From Glandiceps talaboti (lineage: Eukaryota > Hemichordata > Enteropneusta > Spengelidae), in assembly GCF_964340395.1 (NCBI RefSeq), contig NC_135553.1, positions 20,851,449 through 20,915,448 of the forward strand: 64,000 nt of DNA, written 5' to 3'. This document shows positions 14,475-29,369 of this stretch, piece by piece. Position 1 is the stretch's first letter; every line of letters begins with the position of its first letter. The translations under genes were made by a program, and so were the position numbers. The notes below the pieces were generated by a model. It had not been told where the DNA came from and ran no database searches. It saw only the letters and a program-made list of their open reading frames with translations.

Positions 14475-15289
14475 CGTTAAACCAAGCAGTTTGAGCGAAA
14501 TCATGACACTGTATATATTATTCAGTTAGATTAATATTCCTTGCATTTTGCGCAACCCTCAGGTCACTCCATGTATTGTGTAGACAACAATTGGTTTTGG
14601 TCGTTTATACATCTAGATAAGGAATCCCTGATAAGAAATCGAGTATTATAAGTGCAAAATCATGGTATAGATACATGGTCTGTCACCGTAGCTACATGCC
14701 TGACATTCAACAGGTGGTCACGGCCTAAAGTTGACGGTGACGTACATACGGGGAACTTAACAGTGAGTCACCATAATGAAGGGGTCAGAGGTCACGACAG
14801 ACAGGTAAACAGAGTATCTCTGTGTACTCTGCAGCTGGTCGTGTTTGGATTTGGATTTCGAAATCAGCGCAAATGGTATATTCACATCCTATAAAGAGAA
14901 AATGCGACATGTTTTATTTCAGGTGGACATTATATCTCCCTGGTTATATATATAAAATTATACATATGTATACATTTTTAAAAAAAAACTAGTTTATAGC
15001 ATGTCATTTTATTCAGCATGACTCAACGGTCAACTATCCTTATCATACAGTGTAAAGTGGCGATTAATTGTGAACATGGTATTCTTTTGATTTTATGTAT
15101 TTATGTATATACCTTATTTCATTTTAGTCCCTTGAAAGTCAAGGTCCTTTAGGAACCCCTTAAATTTTAATCTGTAAATGCTTTAATAAGCTAAGCATGG
15201 TTAGAGATGACTACTAACAACTTCATGAAAGGTCCAAGAGACGTATACAAACTAATGTTTTCAAAAACTGATGACCAGATACATACCGG
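14475..15289. other. Spacer between actin B and the interspersed repeat; nothing recognised
   Basis: No open frame with recognisable protein content, and no clear repeat or RNA gene. Confidence 0.5.
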
Positions 15290-15846
15290 AGCTATGACTT
15301 CAAGTTACTTAACAATGATTCATCCATTGTAACAATTGATCTTGTAGATGAAGGGAATATTCACTAGACGCTGTAGCACTGATGTCAGTAGTCACGCTGT
15401 GGCACTTTTTAACTTGAGAGTGCCATGTTTTATTATTGGTATTTTGTACGTACAACGTGCCTAGTTTACTGGGGGCAGAGAGGGGGGTTTATACCCCTCT
15501 TGGATTACTATTCACCAGGAAGTAAAAGCTCTAATTCACCATTCACCAGACTAATCGAGTGTCTCCAGATATCAATTCACGTTTACCAAATATGACATGT
15601 AGTTCACCATTCACCAGTAAATCGTGTGTACATTCACCAACATCAAACGTACAATTTTGTCATAGGGACCGGTCAGTTTCTCCAGCCTGGGGAGGGGTGG
15701 TGGCGGTGGATATTTCTATCGGGCTGACAAAAAGTCACTGACCCCCCTGTAAAACCAAAAAGGCTGACACTCTATGGCTTATTTCTAAAAAATGATGTCA
15801 CCCCCCCCCATATCATATCCACTTGCCAAGTATTTCATCGTGACTC
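15290..15846 (+). mobile_element. Interspersed repeat, copy 1 (uninterrupted)
   Basis: About 550 bp that reappears inverted at 31160-32150. Shared landmarks, in order: gaagggaatattcact, gtacgtacaacgtgcctagt, ccagatatcaattcacg, gaccggtcagtttctcc, ggatatttctatcggg and a C-rich run before atatcatatccac. No coding capacity is visible. This copy lacks the foldback element found inside copy 2 and so preserves the empty TA site at 15440-15441. It looks like a non-autonomous transposon or a solo-LTR-like piece; its class is unknown. Confidence 0.7.
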
Positions 15847-16070
15847 GCCGGGAAGGGGGGGGGGGGTTGCGACGATGATCAAGTGAGTCCCAACACAGAC
15901 ATAGCGTGAACAGCAAACGTTGACAATTAACTTCCCTATTAAAGTATGAACAATCTAAACTCTATCTAGTGTTGAAAACATACACAAAAACCTACCAATT
16001 ACGTTTTAAAAACATATTTCCTTACCGCAAACATTCAAGTACTGTTTGCCATTGCAAATATATTACCGTA

Positions 16071-16072
<2 letters not shown>

Positions 16073-16119
<47 letters not shown>
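16073..16119. repeat. (AC)n microsatellite
   Basis: About 46 bp of perfect AC dinucleotide repeat. Confidence 0.95.
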
Positions 16120-16120
<1 letters not shown>

Positions 16121-16638
16121 GCCCCTACGTAGCTATCCATCTGATAAAAGTTATAACTATGCAAAAGTATGATGATTTATTTCTGTATACTCTGTATATT
16201 TCTGTATATAAGTTCTAACTACTGTATACATGTATTTAGATTCACCTTTTATGTTTCCTCAATTATTTCATATGCGAAATCACAGGCACTCGAATCAATC
16301 TGTATGATTAAAAAAAATGTATGGTAAATATGACTATGACATATACATTTTAAAAATAAAATCATACAGTTGAGTGCGTGTGTGCGAAATGTATGACTAG
16401 TCAGTAATTACTTGGAATCAGTATAGCGCCACCACGTTCTTAGGTTTTATTACTACCCTTTAGGTTATAACAACACGCCGAGGAAACTATAATAATAGGT
16501 AATTATAATCTTATGCGTAATTTAACTAGGAAAATTGTGTGTCTCTGAAACTTACATCATAGACTGTAAATCACAGTGACAAACCAATGGAATACTATCA
16601 ATATATACGACCATACCATATACAGTCCACTGGGGACA

Positions 16639-17041
16639 ACCTTTGACCGATTACTTCCAGTCACGTGATTTAACTGTTGACCTCCCAATGGGCCCCGTCG
16701 TATTGACGGCATAACCACCTGTTGAATCTCACTTCGGCGTTCGCTGTTACCCTGCACAGAGATTGTGTTGCAATTGTATAAAAGAGTTACGTCATCGTTT
16801 GGCGAGTCTATGCTTTGAATCAAGACAAGGACAACGGCAAGTGTTCTTTGCAAATTACGCCATGTCACGGTACAAGACGAGAATATGGAGTAACCTGGGG
16901 TGTAACGCTCAAGGCTAGAGGAGACGTCAAAACACTTTCCCCAACACGCTGGTAAATTATAGACAGACTGTATTTACATATGGCTGATACTGTTTTGGAG
17001 AATTCCTTCATTTAGCTTGAATAACAGTTGGCAACGTAACT
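16639..17041 (+). promoter_or_regulatory. Conserved upstream block of divergent actin E
   Basis: About 400 bp shared with the 5' flanks of actins F, G and H. The strongest parts are caacctttgaccgatta, a CACGTG E-box at 16662-16667, taactgttgacc, ttctttgcaaattac, gagaatatggagtaacct, ctagaggagacgtcaaaa, aattatagacagactgta and attcaagctaaatg in complement. Conservation outside coding sequence across four paralogues suggests regulatory constraint, or it may only reflect the duplication age. Confidence 0.55.
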
Positions 17042-17091
17042 GTAGCTAGGTATAGTCGCTTTATAGTGCTCCAAATTATTGATTTGCCGCT

Positions 17092-17099
17092 TATAAAAG
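17092..17099 (+). promoter_or_regulatory. TATA box of actin E
   Basis: TATAAAAG, 213 bp before the ATG and 50 bp after the conserved block. The paralogues have TATAAA-type matches at the same relative place. No CArG box of the exact form is present nearby. Confidence 0.65.
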
Positions 17100-17304
17100 C
17101 CATATGTGTGGACAACGACGAGGTAGTTTAATAGTGTAACTTCTACGTGTAATGCAGTGTACATACAAAATAAGACGATGTCTGGTATTTTTATAGTCTT
17201 ATCATAATAATATACAGATATGTTTTCAATATGTTTTTAATTCATTCAATATTACTATACAATACCGCTGTACTCTGTACGAGTCATCGGCACATCTCCT
17301 CAAC

Positions 17305-19328
17305 ATGTATGATTCGGCGACCGAAGACGAGCAGAACGCCATAGTCCTTGATAACGCCATAGTCCTTGATAACGGATCTGGTAGCATCAAAGCTGGTTTT
17401 GCCGGAGATGATTCGCCACAGGCGGTTATTCCAACCATGGTGGGATACCCGAGACATGAAGTGAGTTACGTACTATTGATATAGTCAGTAAGGTACGCCG
17501 TGACGTGGCGCCCTCACACATCGGTCGACTCCTCACATAGAGCACGCCGGTGAGGCCGGAACGACACAACGTATCTTACAGTTTACTATTGATATTTCTC
17601 AAAAAAAGCGTTTCAGTTCTCACGACTTAACGTAGTATATGTTTATGATATGGGTAGCAGACAAAATATGGGTACTTATAGCTGGGAGATCCAAGAATTC
17701 AGTATTCATGTGATATTTGGATACATATAGGCTATGATCGTTACTGTACATGTATTGCAATTCAGCATACTGAGGAATCTTCCTTGAAGAAACTATACTC
17801 AGACTACAGAATGTGTAACTCGAATGACAAATGATCAGTGTAATCGTAACGGAATATTTCAAAATTGGCCCTTCGTTTAGTGTGGTGGGGTGGGGTGGGG
17901 GTGGGGGAGTTTGAGGAGATGGGTGAAGGGAAAGATTATTGGAGAGGGGCCGCTGGAAAGTTTGAGGCAGTGAAGGAGTAGATAGACATGAGAGAAGAGA
18001 GAAGAGGAAGGTAGAGATATTATAATGTCGTTCATATCCATCATTCTACAATACCACGGTTTTTTTTTTTTTTTTTTTTTTTTTTACAGCGTTTTCAAAA
18101 GGGACTAGATAACCTCTATATCGGCGACACAGCTCAAGCCAAAAGAGAGTTTCTGTCGTTGCGGTATCCCATCGAACATGGCATTGTAACAAACTGGGAT
18201 GACATGGAAAAGATTTGGCACTATACACTTGAAAAAGAATTACGTATACAACCTGAAAATTACAGGGTATTACTGACAGAACCAGCACTGAATCCTAAAC
18301 TTAACAGAGAAAAAATGACTCAAGTAAGTTTGATTTTATGTGAATAAATTATATCGGTAGCTGCAATTAATCGTTGTTTGTGTGTCTTAGTTACTTGTCG
18401 GACAGGATAAGTAAAGTAAAGTATTGTGCATCTCATTCTGTCTTCGTACTCTGCTGTGATGTTCTTTATCTGTCTGCCAGCCAGAAGATAACACTCACTC
18501 TCCTATCTCTTTTTCTACCCTCCAATCTTTGTCACTCGTATTCATTTCGTCTTTCTATCTCTATTCATTATATCTTGTTCGATTCGTCGCAGGTGATGTT
18601 TGAATCATTTAATACACCAGGCATGTACGTGGCGATACAAGCTCTCTTATCCCTATATGCGTCCGGTCGAACCACTGGTGTCCTTCTAGAAAGTGGTGAC
18701 TGCGTTACAAATGTCATACCAGTATATGATGGATATTGCCTACAACACGCTGTAAGTCGACTAGACTTGGCTGGTCGTGATCTCACTGACTATCTAGCAG
18801 ACATGCTTTGCGAAAGAGGATACACCTTCGCCACCACAGGTTAGCTGCATAGATTACTACGATTTATTTAAGACTTTCTTTTAGCCATTCGGCCATTTCT
18901 AGAAGTGTTCAAACAATGAGAATGCACAGACTCCTTGATTCGTAATGATGGAGTTTCGGTTTTCCACAATTGTTTATAGAGCCAGTTCTTTACAACTATT
19001 AACATGTCATGCAGTCAATATGTTTACCGATAGAACCTACACGAAAAGGAGAGTCTATGGTTTACCTAACAGTTCTGATATCCACACACTTACACACACA
19101 CATATAACTTTTACCTTGCCAACCACATCAGAAAACCCCCATAGGAAGTAGATTCGTCCGACCATCTTGTTACGCCAAAATGTCATTTGAACTAACAGAT
19201 CCTGACAATTAGAACCAGTCGTCTAAACATTGCAAAACCTCCGAATTACGGGTTGCGAACGGCTAATTCCTTTAAGTATATGTATGTATGTATGTACATG
19301 TATGTATGTATGTATGTATGTATGTATG

Positions 19329-19359
<31 letters not shown>

Positions 19360-20519
19360 TACATATTCTGACATTAATTATCGTATCCTAGCCGAGAGAG
19401 AAGTTGTCCGTGAAATCAAAGAGAGACTGTGTTATGTTGCCACAGACTATGATGCCGAATTACAAGTCGTCAACAAAAAGGTGGAGAGAAACTACGAACT
19501 ACCAGACGGTACTGAAATCACTATTGGCAACGAGAGGTTCCGAACTACAGAGGCCATGTTCAAGCCTGCATTGTTAGGTTTGTTTTTAAATTTGTAATGA
19601 TAAAAAGACGACAGACTGTTAGCTACACCGTGTCGCTCCACCCTCACTGGCCTCCTCTCCAGTGAGAGGGGTTGACCGATGTGTGAGGGTGCCCCGTCAC
19701 GACTGCGTACCTTACAGACTAGAAAGACGGAGAGGCAACTGTTATATTTGATACACATATTTCATACAACAACACGGTCACGGTGGTCCACAAAGACAAA
19801 ACCACCATGTGTACATTTTCTCTCTACTACTTTTTGGAAAAAATATTATTCACTCATTTAATTGAATTTCGCGCCTAAAATTAAAAGTTACACAAAAATG
19901 AGCAAAGTCAACACCATGCAATATTTGCATATGATATGAAACAGTCCATGAATAAAAAAAAATCGAGGCGGAGGGAAGGTGGATGCTGAAGCACGCTACA
20001 TATAAAATCGTGCCCTTTTTAACAAAATGTATTATAACTTTTTTAATAGATAATATTCACATGACGTCACAATTATAATACTATCTATACCCACTATGAA
20101 CACTTCTAAATAACATCATTTAAAATAAGTAAAACGTGAAATATATGTGAAATCCAATGTCACATATTCACTTTTTATTTCAATTTTAAGGACTTAAAGA
20201 ACCTGGTATTCATGAAATGATGTACAGGACTATCATGAAGTGTGACGTAGACTTGAGAAGGGATCTCTATTATAACTGCATACTAAGTGGTGGGAATACA
20301 ATGTATGTAGATATCCCTGAAAGAATGAGAAGAGAAATAAAGGCACTTGTACCAGATACCAACTTGATGGTCAAAGTTAGAACGTCACCAGAACGGAAAG
20401 CTAGTGTTTGGATCGGCGGTTCTATTCTGGCTTCGCTGGCGACATTTCAACAAATGTGGATTACCAAACAAGAATACGAAGAATGTGGTCCGACCGTTGT
20501 ACATAGGAAATGTTTTTAA
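17305..20519 (+). CDS. Actin E, divergent-class actin with altered catalytic residue (five exons, 383 aa)
   Basis: Exons: 17305-17460, 18090-18323, 18593-18839, 19392-19577, 20191-20519; 1152 nt, open throughout. The N terminus [10 protein letters not shown] is followed by a tandem duplication of NAIVLD (18 bp), not seen in F-H. The D-loop is rewritten as in F-H, and two further codons (Ser-Met) are missing at the start of exon 2, whose acceptor follows a pure T tract at 18061-18085. Phosphate loop 2 reads ESGDCVTN where conventional actin has DSGDGVTH: catalytic His161 is Asn and Gly158 is Cys. Gln137, PIEHG, Lys213 and the C-terminal HRKCF are kept, and MYVDIPERM replaces MYPGIADRM. An open frame with canonical splice sites argues for a working gene, but ATP hydrolysis or polymerisation is probably changed. 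A recent pseudogene without a stop cannot be excluded. Confidence 0.85.
17482..17583 (+). mobile_element. ~100-bp MITE in intron 1 of actin E
   Basis: Terminal inverted repeats of the type gtcagtaaggtacg / cgtatcttacagt, flanked by an 11-bp direct repeat tactattgata at 17471-17481 and 17584-17594. Copies sit at the same place in intron 1 of F, G and H, and a second, separately inserted set sits in intron 4. Confidence 0.65.
19276..19359. repeat. (TATG)n microsatellite in intron 3 of actin E
   Basis: About 80 bp of TATG repeat directly before exon 4. A matching tract is at 33871-33960 in actin F intron 3, so it predates their split. Confidence 0.93.
19617..19717 (+). mobile_element. ~100-bp MITE in intron 4 of actin E
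   Basis: Same family as the element in intron 1: starts gactgttagctac, ends gtaccttacag, with the shared core gaccgatgtgtgaggg. The target repeat is best seen in actin F. Confidence 0.6.
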
Positions 20520-21163
20520 TGATCCGAACAAAATACGCACAATTTATGTGACGATGCCACATGATGAGAGACAAATGGCCAACAAAACTGTTAGATTCTA
20601 TATGTTAATTCGCCAGGGTCATCACAAACCGTGACTAAGACACTCGCTCTTCAATATATACTATGGATCTGACCGTACAGCCAACTTGATCAAATTGAAC
20701 ACAAATTTATTAAAAGAAACCATAAGTGTAAGGGAAAAAGATGCAGTCTCGGTATGTCGACATGTCTTGCATTAACACAGCGTTTGTTGTACACGCAGTC
20801 TGACCATAGATTAATGGGAGAGGGGAGGGAGGGAGGAGGGAGGGAGGAAACTGGGTAGCGAGGGATTTACTTGAAACTTTTCCTCAATGTTTTAATCCCG
20901 CAATTCAACGTTTCATTATGACAACAACACCTACTTCACTAATCACAAAACTAGTCTACCTGTGCACTTGAGAACGGCTATCGCTACACTATTCCGCTAT
21001 CCTAACTCATAGCTAGGCTATCACAAAACAGACAGGACAGACTATCTAAAATATTACTTGTGGAAAGGTCAAGCTATAGCCGTTATCAAGTCATGGATGT
21101 CTCACTAATACATCCATGTTCAAGTCTACAGGTAGGCTACCATGCAATGATAAACACAGTTAT
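20520..21163. other. Spacer after actin E
   Basis: Contains the actin E 3' UTR; ATTAAA at about 20709 is a possible polyadenylation signal. A G/A-rich run lies at 20818-20850. No other gene is seen. Confidence 0.45.
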
Positions 21164-21446
21164 CTAATAATAATAATAATAATCTTTATTTGTCCAAATA
21201 AATTCGGAAATTTGTTGAATGGTCGCCGCAGAGCAGCGCCTAGTGCCCTAGTGTTGAAGAAGCAGGAGGAAACCGGAGTGCCCGGGGAAAACCTGCGTTG
21301 TTCGGCAGGGTCAAACTGAGCATCACCCTTCTTACATGCAGACCTAGTTAAATTTTAAATCAAACCCAGCTAACACCAGGCGGGTTCGAACCCAGACTGC
21401 AGAGGTAAGAGGCGTACGAGCTAACCGCTCGGCCACCGACAACCCT
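21164..21446 (-). mobile_element. tRNA-derived SINE with (ATT)n tail
   Basis: Read on the minus strand, the 5' part resembles a Leu/Ser-type tRNA: an A-box-like GGCCGAGCGGTTAGC (21420-21434) and a perfect B box GGGTTCGAACCC (21382-21393). These form an internal RNA polymerase III promoter. A GC-richer central body (ccgggcactccggtttcctc) follows, and the element ends in an (ATT)n tail at 21164-21183. Length about 280 bp is normal for a SINE. It is not a working tRNA: the acceptor arm is not restored and the body runs on. Target duplications were not clear. Confidence 0.8.
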
Positions 21447-24400
21447 AAGTTGCTGTATAGAGTACGATACAAGCCCTTACCTACGGCAGTATACTGCGTG
21501 CGTCTCTAGGCCTTACGTTTACGGACGAAGGTACACTGTGTACGTCTCTAGGCCTTACGGACGACGGTGCAAGTCTTACCTAATAATACATGCAATAATA
21601 TTTTGTCGAAATGCCATTCTTGACAACATAACAAATGGAATGTGATCACGACACAGTCACATCCTGAAAGTAAATTTTCTATTTATCCTCAAGGAAAGCC
21701 ATCAATCAGGTTTGAGTTTTTCTGAATTTGAGTGAACACACTAGGCCAACGAAATATCTGAACAGTAGGAATAAATACATTAAACTAATCTAACAAATGA
21801 CGTAATGAAGTTGTCTCGGACAAACAGTGTCATGATGAATCTAATGCCAAGATCGACTCACCTCCATATAAGGTAATACCATACGAGATCAAAATAGTTA
21901 ATTTCAAACCGTGAACACCTTTGATGAAAACACTGTGCAGAGATATTTGCATAAATTAACATGATTTATACAAGAGTATGGGCAGCACGTGTTTGCTGTT
22001 TAGATATGTAAATAGATCAGGACTAAAGGTCACCGTTATCGATAAATCATTTGACTATCCGTCAGTTGCCTTATTTGGTTTTTCTGTTTGGTTTTAAATA
22101 CCCAGGCGGCAGATTTCTAAACCCACTTAGTATTTTGTAATATCAAAGTTTCTTTGTATGACTAATGACATACCATTATTAGTAATTCATAGTGTCAATA
22201 ATTACAATAGCCTCCATGTTGGTTTTTCCGTCTATCAAAATTACATAAAATCTACCAGACTGACTGAGTGCACTTTCCTGATATTTCTACTGCATAGACC
22301 CGTATAAAGTCCGAGTTTTAGACTCACTCACAAGACGAGTGCGAATTTGGGGGGGGGGGGTTCCTGGAGTAATGACTCGAAAAGTCGGGGACGATTACTC
22401 ACACGGAGCCCGCAGGTGCTATGTTTTCCGGGCCTGGGTGACTCTGGGATAGCATGTGGACTGACAGGGAAAGCCTCGACAGTACAGTTCCACAGCAACG
22501 TGGTATAGAGCGCGCAACATAGCCCTGTCACATAGTCCCAAACCCGAAAGGATATCTGTAGCATTTGTGTTTGTTTGTTTGTGTGTATTTGTCTGCATAA
22601 CAGTAAATCGCTGGGAGCCGCTTGAATTCCCAGCACAAAAATTTATTTTTAAAAAGCCGATATAACTATTATTTTGTGTCGTGTTCTGCCAAGTGCTCAT
22701 GTCGGCTTGGCATCAACTTCTTGAGAATTCCTAACCTTTAAATTTTTGGCGCGTAAATATTTTGTGCTGATGCAGTGATGGTCGTTATTTTCAGTTCATG
22801 GCCGAATGGAGGAATCGAGAAAATGCACGTGTCCCCATTTATTTGATATCCAATCCATACCAGACGTAACATTAACACTGTCCATAAATATCACAAAAGA
22901 GAAATTTACAGCGATATTAAAAAACAGACAACACACAGTGTGTGACATATCATATTGACAGCATTTCTGACCTCGTTCTGAACTTGAATTTAAATATGTA
23001 GATTACCATCATCGATTCATGTTGGTGAATTTTTGCACTACCATAAATGGATAGAACAGATACCTCAGAAAGCTGTTTACAACCAGAGATAGATAGTTGG
23101 CGATAGGTAGCTGTTTACAAACCGAGACAAGTAGTTGGTGATCGTATGCTTTGTAAAAAAAATAACAAAGTTATGCAAATGTACGTTAAGTATGACCAAA
23201 TATGGCAACAAGAAATGGAACTACAGTAGACAGGCAACGACATATGGAATCATACACCGGCCATGGACACTTTAAGTATAACGGGGGACGGGGCAGGCAG
23301 GGAGGGTTGGGTAAAAGTTGATCGGAAAATAATCGACGTTGCATAAAAATGGATAATCTAAAAATGCAAATGTGTATCAGATTAAAAATGATGACATTTT
23401 ATGAAATTAGTCTTTAATAATTTGCACTTACAAGATTATTAAATATAGTAACATAATCGCTTTTTACCAAATTTGACACGTCGCCACAGATGTTCTTTTA
23501 GTCTGATCGTACGGCGCAGGTTTGGGACTCGATGACTAATGTAAGACACAATAGAACTTACCTTACCGTCTTAATATGCGAATAACACAATTCATACTAC
23601 AAACCGAAATCCATTCGAATTATGTCAGTCTTGTAACGCCTAAAGACTTGGCTCTGCGCCAACGGTTCTATCAAGTTCATGACAATCGTAAATTTAAACT
23701 CCTTTAAATTTATTTTTTAGGTATTTCATTTTAAGTCTTATAATAAGTAATTAAAAAGTTGAACGCTGAGATCTGAAACTTTTTAAATGAACAATAACAC
23801 TTTAATGTCGAGTTGATAACGTAAAGAACAAAACATGTTACGTAACATATGAATGAGACTTTAAACCAAGGTCCGCAAGGTATTATGGATCATAATAGAG
23901 AAAGTCACGTGTCACGAATTTACGTTTTTGTAAATACCGCTATGTTCATCATTATTTGGCAATATCAGAAAGACCATCTCACAATACAATGCCACAAGGG
24001 TACTGACAAAGTACAGAGACAAATAGTCATGTTCACCTTTGTAGAGACTTCATTGGTGCATGGTGCTCGTCTATCTCCATTGCGGAATGACACCATTTTA
24101 CATTGATTCCCGAAAGTCAATTAAAGTCGAAACGCGTTGTGATAACTACAGGGAAAGCCACATTAAAATATACTTATTCGCCATACCGTGTACCGCAGAG
24201 TACCACTGAGAGCCCGACCAGCAAACCAACTTGAACAAACACAGGTAAACGCAGTACTGTTCTGATAACCTGTAGAAGATGACCTTTGACCTCAATCATG
24301 ATGACTCATTGTAGTTGCCCGTATGTCATCGTCTAATTTAGACTCTGACCACTTGTTGATATCACTTCTAAGGTGTCTCTTACACACCCAGCAATATTAG

Positions 24401-25058
24401 ATACGTTCAATGAACATATGTACTTGACTTGATAGAATCCAGCAAATAAGTGGCATCTGACAAACAAAATCACTTCAATAGAAAAATCAAGTTTTAAAGT
24501 ATGAAGCAGGTATTTGGCGAATGCATTGTAATTTACGTGACACACAAGACCATTGGTGATTGCACAACTACTCTGCAGTTTCACATACATGTAGTGCACC
24601 ATTGACACGCGTACGTGTGGTTAGAAATATCACAGGAAAATTTACAAAGTGTAAATTTATATAAATAAGCGTAAAGCAACTTATAATTATTCTGATGAGA
24701 AAAAACAATCATCTCTCACATGCATTTCAGATCAGCAGAACAATCTGTACACTTGAATATGACACAGTCTGAACTACAGCTACAGTGTGAAATATCGGCC
24801 ACAGTTGCTTTCATTCGGAATAAATTTACTTACTGTAAGACACGACCGTGGTGAACAAAAAAGTTCAATTTCCAAACAATAGAATGAGACCTGTAAACTC
24901 CAATATTTTGGTGCTTCAATACCAAATATGGTAAAGACATTTGCACAACTCGCGCGGTCCGACATACACACAAACATTGCATTACTTGTTGTGAAATAAA
25001 ACCCTGGGAATAAATTAACAAAAGTTCTACCAGATCAATATAGTGATCATTATTTTTT
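21447..25058. other. Long spacer between actins E and C
   Basis: About 3.6 kb with no recognisable coding exon. A ~55-bp unit (ctctaggccttacg core) is repeated twice near 21490-21570, and a G run lies at 22350-22360. Open frames here are short and have no family motifs. Confidence 0.5.
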
Positions 25059-25068
25059 CCTAATATGG
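25059..25068. promoter_or_regulatory. CArG box (SRF site) of actin C
   Basis: CCTAATATGG fits CC(A/T)6GG exactly and lies 176 bp upstream of the TATA box of actin C. Confidence 0.68.
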
Positions 25069-25244
25069 TAACATCACCCTTGTCTATCCTCGCATGCACA
25101 CAAGCGGGTATTGGAAAAGGTGTAAACAAGCCATCCAATTTGGCGCATTATTCATGAGGTCACGTGACTAAAGAGCGCTCACATGAGTCATTATCCTTCG
25201 TGTTTTAAAGTCACCATCATCGATAGAAAAAAAAGAGCCATGGG

Positions 25245-25252
25245 TATAAAAG
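25245..25252 (+). promoter_or_regulatory. TATA box of actin C
   Basis: GGTATAAAAG, 306 bp before the ATG. A leader exon should start near 25280 and end at 25330, where a good donor (gtgagt) begins. The acceptor cttcacag ends at 25492, giving a 162-bp 5'-UTR intron. Confidence 0.78.
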
Positions 25253-25330
25253 TAGGCGATTTCGATACGGTGTTTCATTCCCTTGAAGGTACAACAGCAA
25301 GAGACCACTCTGAACAAGAAACACTATTTG

Positions 25331-25492
25331 GTGAGTATCTCAGTCCGTTGTCAATGCTATTGACTAGTGTATGTGGCATCACGCTACAGTGTATGCGATT
25401 TCAAATAACATGGTGTGTAGTGTCTTTTTAAATAACTATTTCATATCATTGCTTACTTTTATCTATATCTATATATTTGATTCCCTTCACAG
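25331..25492 (+). other. Predicted 5'-UTR intron of actin C
   Basis: Donor gtgagtatct and acceptor ttcccttcacag bound 162 bp between the leader exon and the exon with the ATG. Leader introns are common in animal actin genes. Confidence 0.6.
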
Positions 25493-25508
25493 TACTACAG
25501 CATTTTAA

Positions 25509-28547
<3,039 letters not shown>

Positions 28548-28979
28548 GGCAACTGAACTTTTTTCTTACCATTCTTTCGAACTTTATGAAGGATACTAAT
28601 AATACTACATTATGTATATATTTAATGCAGTAAAAGAGGAAATGCATGCTAAACCTATAAAAAAAACTACAACAGTTTTCGCAAGTTCATTCTTTATAAA
28701 CATACTTTTTAAATGTTGATTACATAGAGAACAAGTAAAAATGAACCAGTGACTTTGTGATGTATGACATAATTGGCACGATTCACAGCGTTCGTTGTCA
28801 AGGCAACAGGTTTGATACATATATTGGTTGTCAAGATAGTTGATCTAGTAAATCAGATTCATTTACATTAGAAGTATTATTTTAATTGTGATGTTCATAT
28901 TTTTATCCTAGGATTTAAAAACCATTGACTGCAAATGAGATACGTCCACACATTGTACATACAACGTGCCTCTCGAAAG

Positions 28980-29369
28980 TTAATTTCATCAATTCATGCA
29001 CTTATATATACCAGACGCGCACGCTTGCAATATTTCGATGACTGACGACCATCTTCATCTGGGAATGAGGTCATGAGCCATAAAAAGTCATGACCTCAAG
29101 CCTAAGGTGTTGAAAGTGTTAGAACCGGTTCCTCCGAGTCTCTCTCCGCCATAACTGTCGGTAAAGGTCCCCTAGAGAGGATCGGATCCATGATAAATTC
29201 TACTTTTTCCCCTCAATTTGATATGTATGGACTTTTCACCTGAGGCTTTCACCTGAGTTTTGGTCATGGCTTCAATCCCAGTTGAAGATGGATGTCAGTC
29301 GTCGAAATTTTCGAAATATGAGATGTTTTTTTTTTTAAATTGTTAGAATTATACAGTGAATGAAATTAT
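28980..29369. mobile_element. ~390-bp foldback element
   Basis: The left arm around 29020-29090 (aatatttcgatgactgac, ccatcttcatctggga, gaggtcatgagcc) pairs with the right arm around 29255-29330 (tcccagttgaagatgg, gtcagtcgtcgaaat). The arms are diverged, so this is an old copy. Confidence 0.6.

Noticed and set aside
17226-17438. Minus-strand frame opposite actin E exon 1, and similar frames opposite other actin exons
   Set aside because: Antisense shadows of conserved actin codons; they recur at every actin exon.
21380-21446. Possible functional Leu/Ser tRNA
   Set aside because: A and B boxes are present but the element continues into a SINE body with an (ATT)n tail and no mature acceptor stem is formed.
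23849-24106. 85-codon frame in the E-C spacer
   Set aside because: No splice context, low complexity of residues for a real domain, no recognisable similarity.
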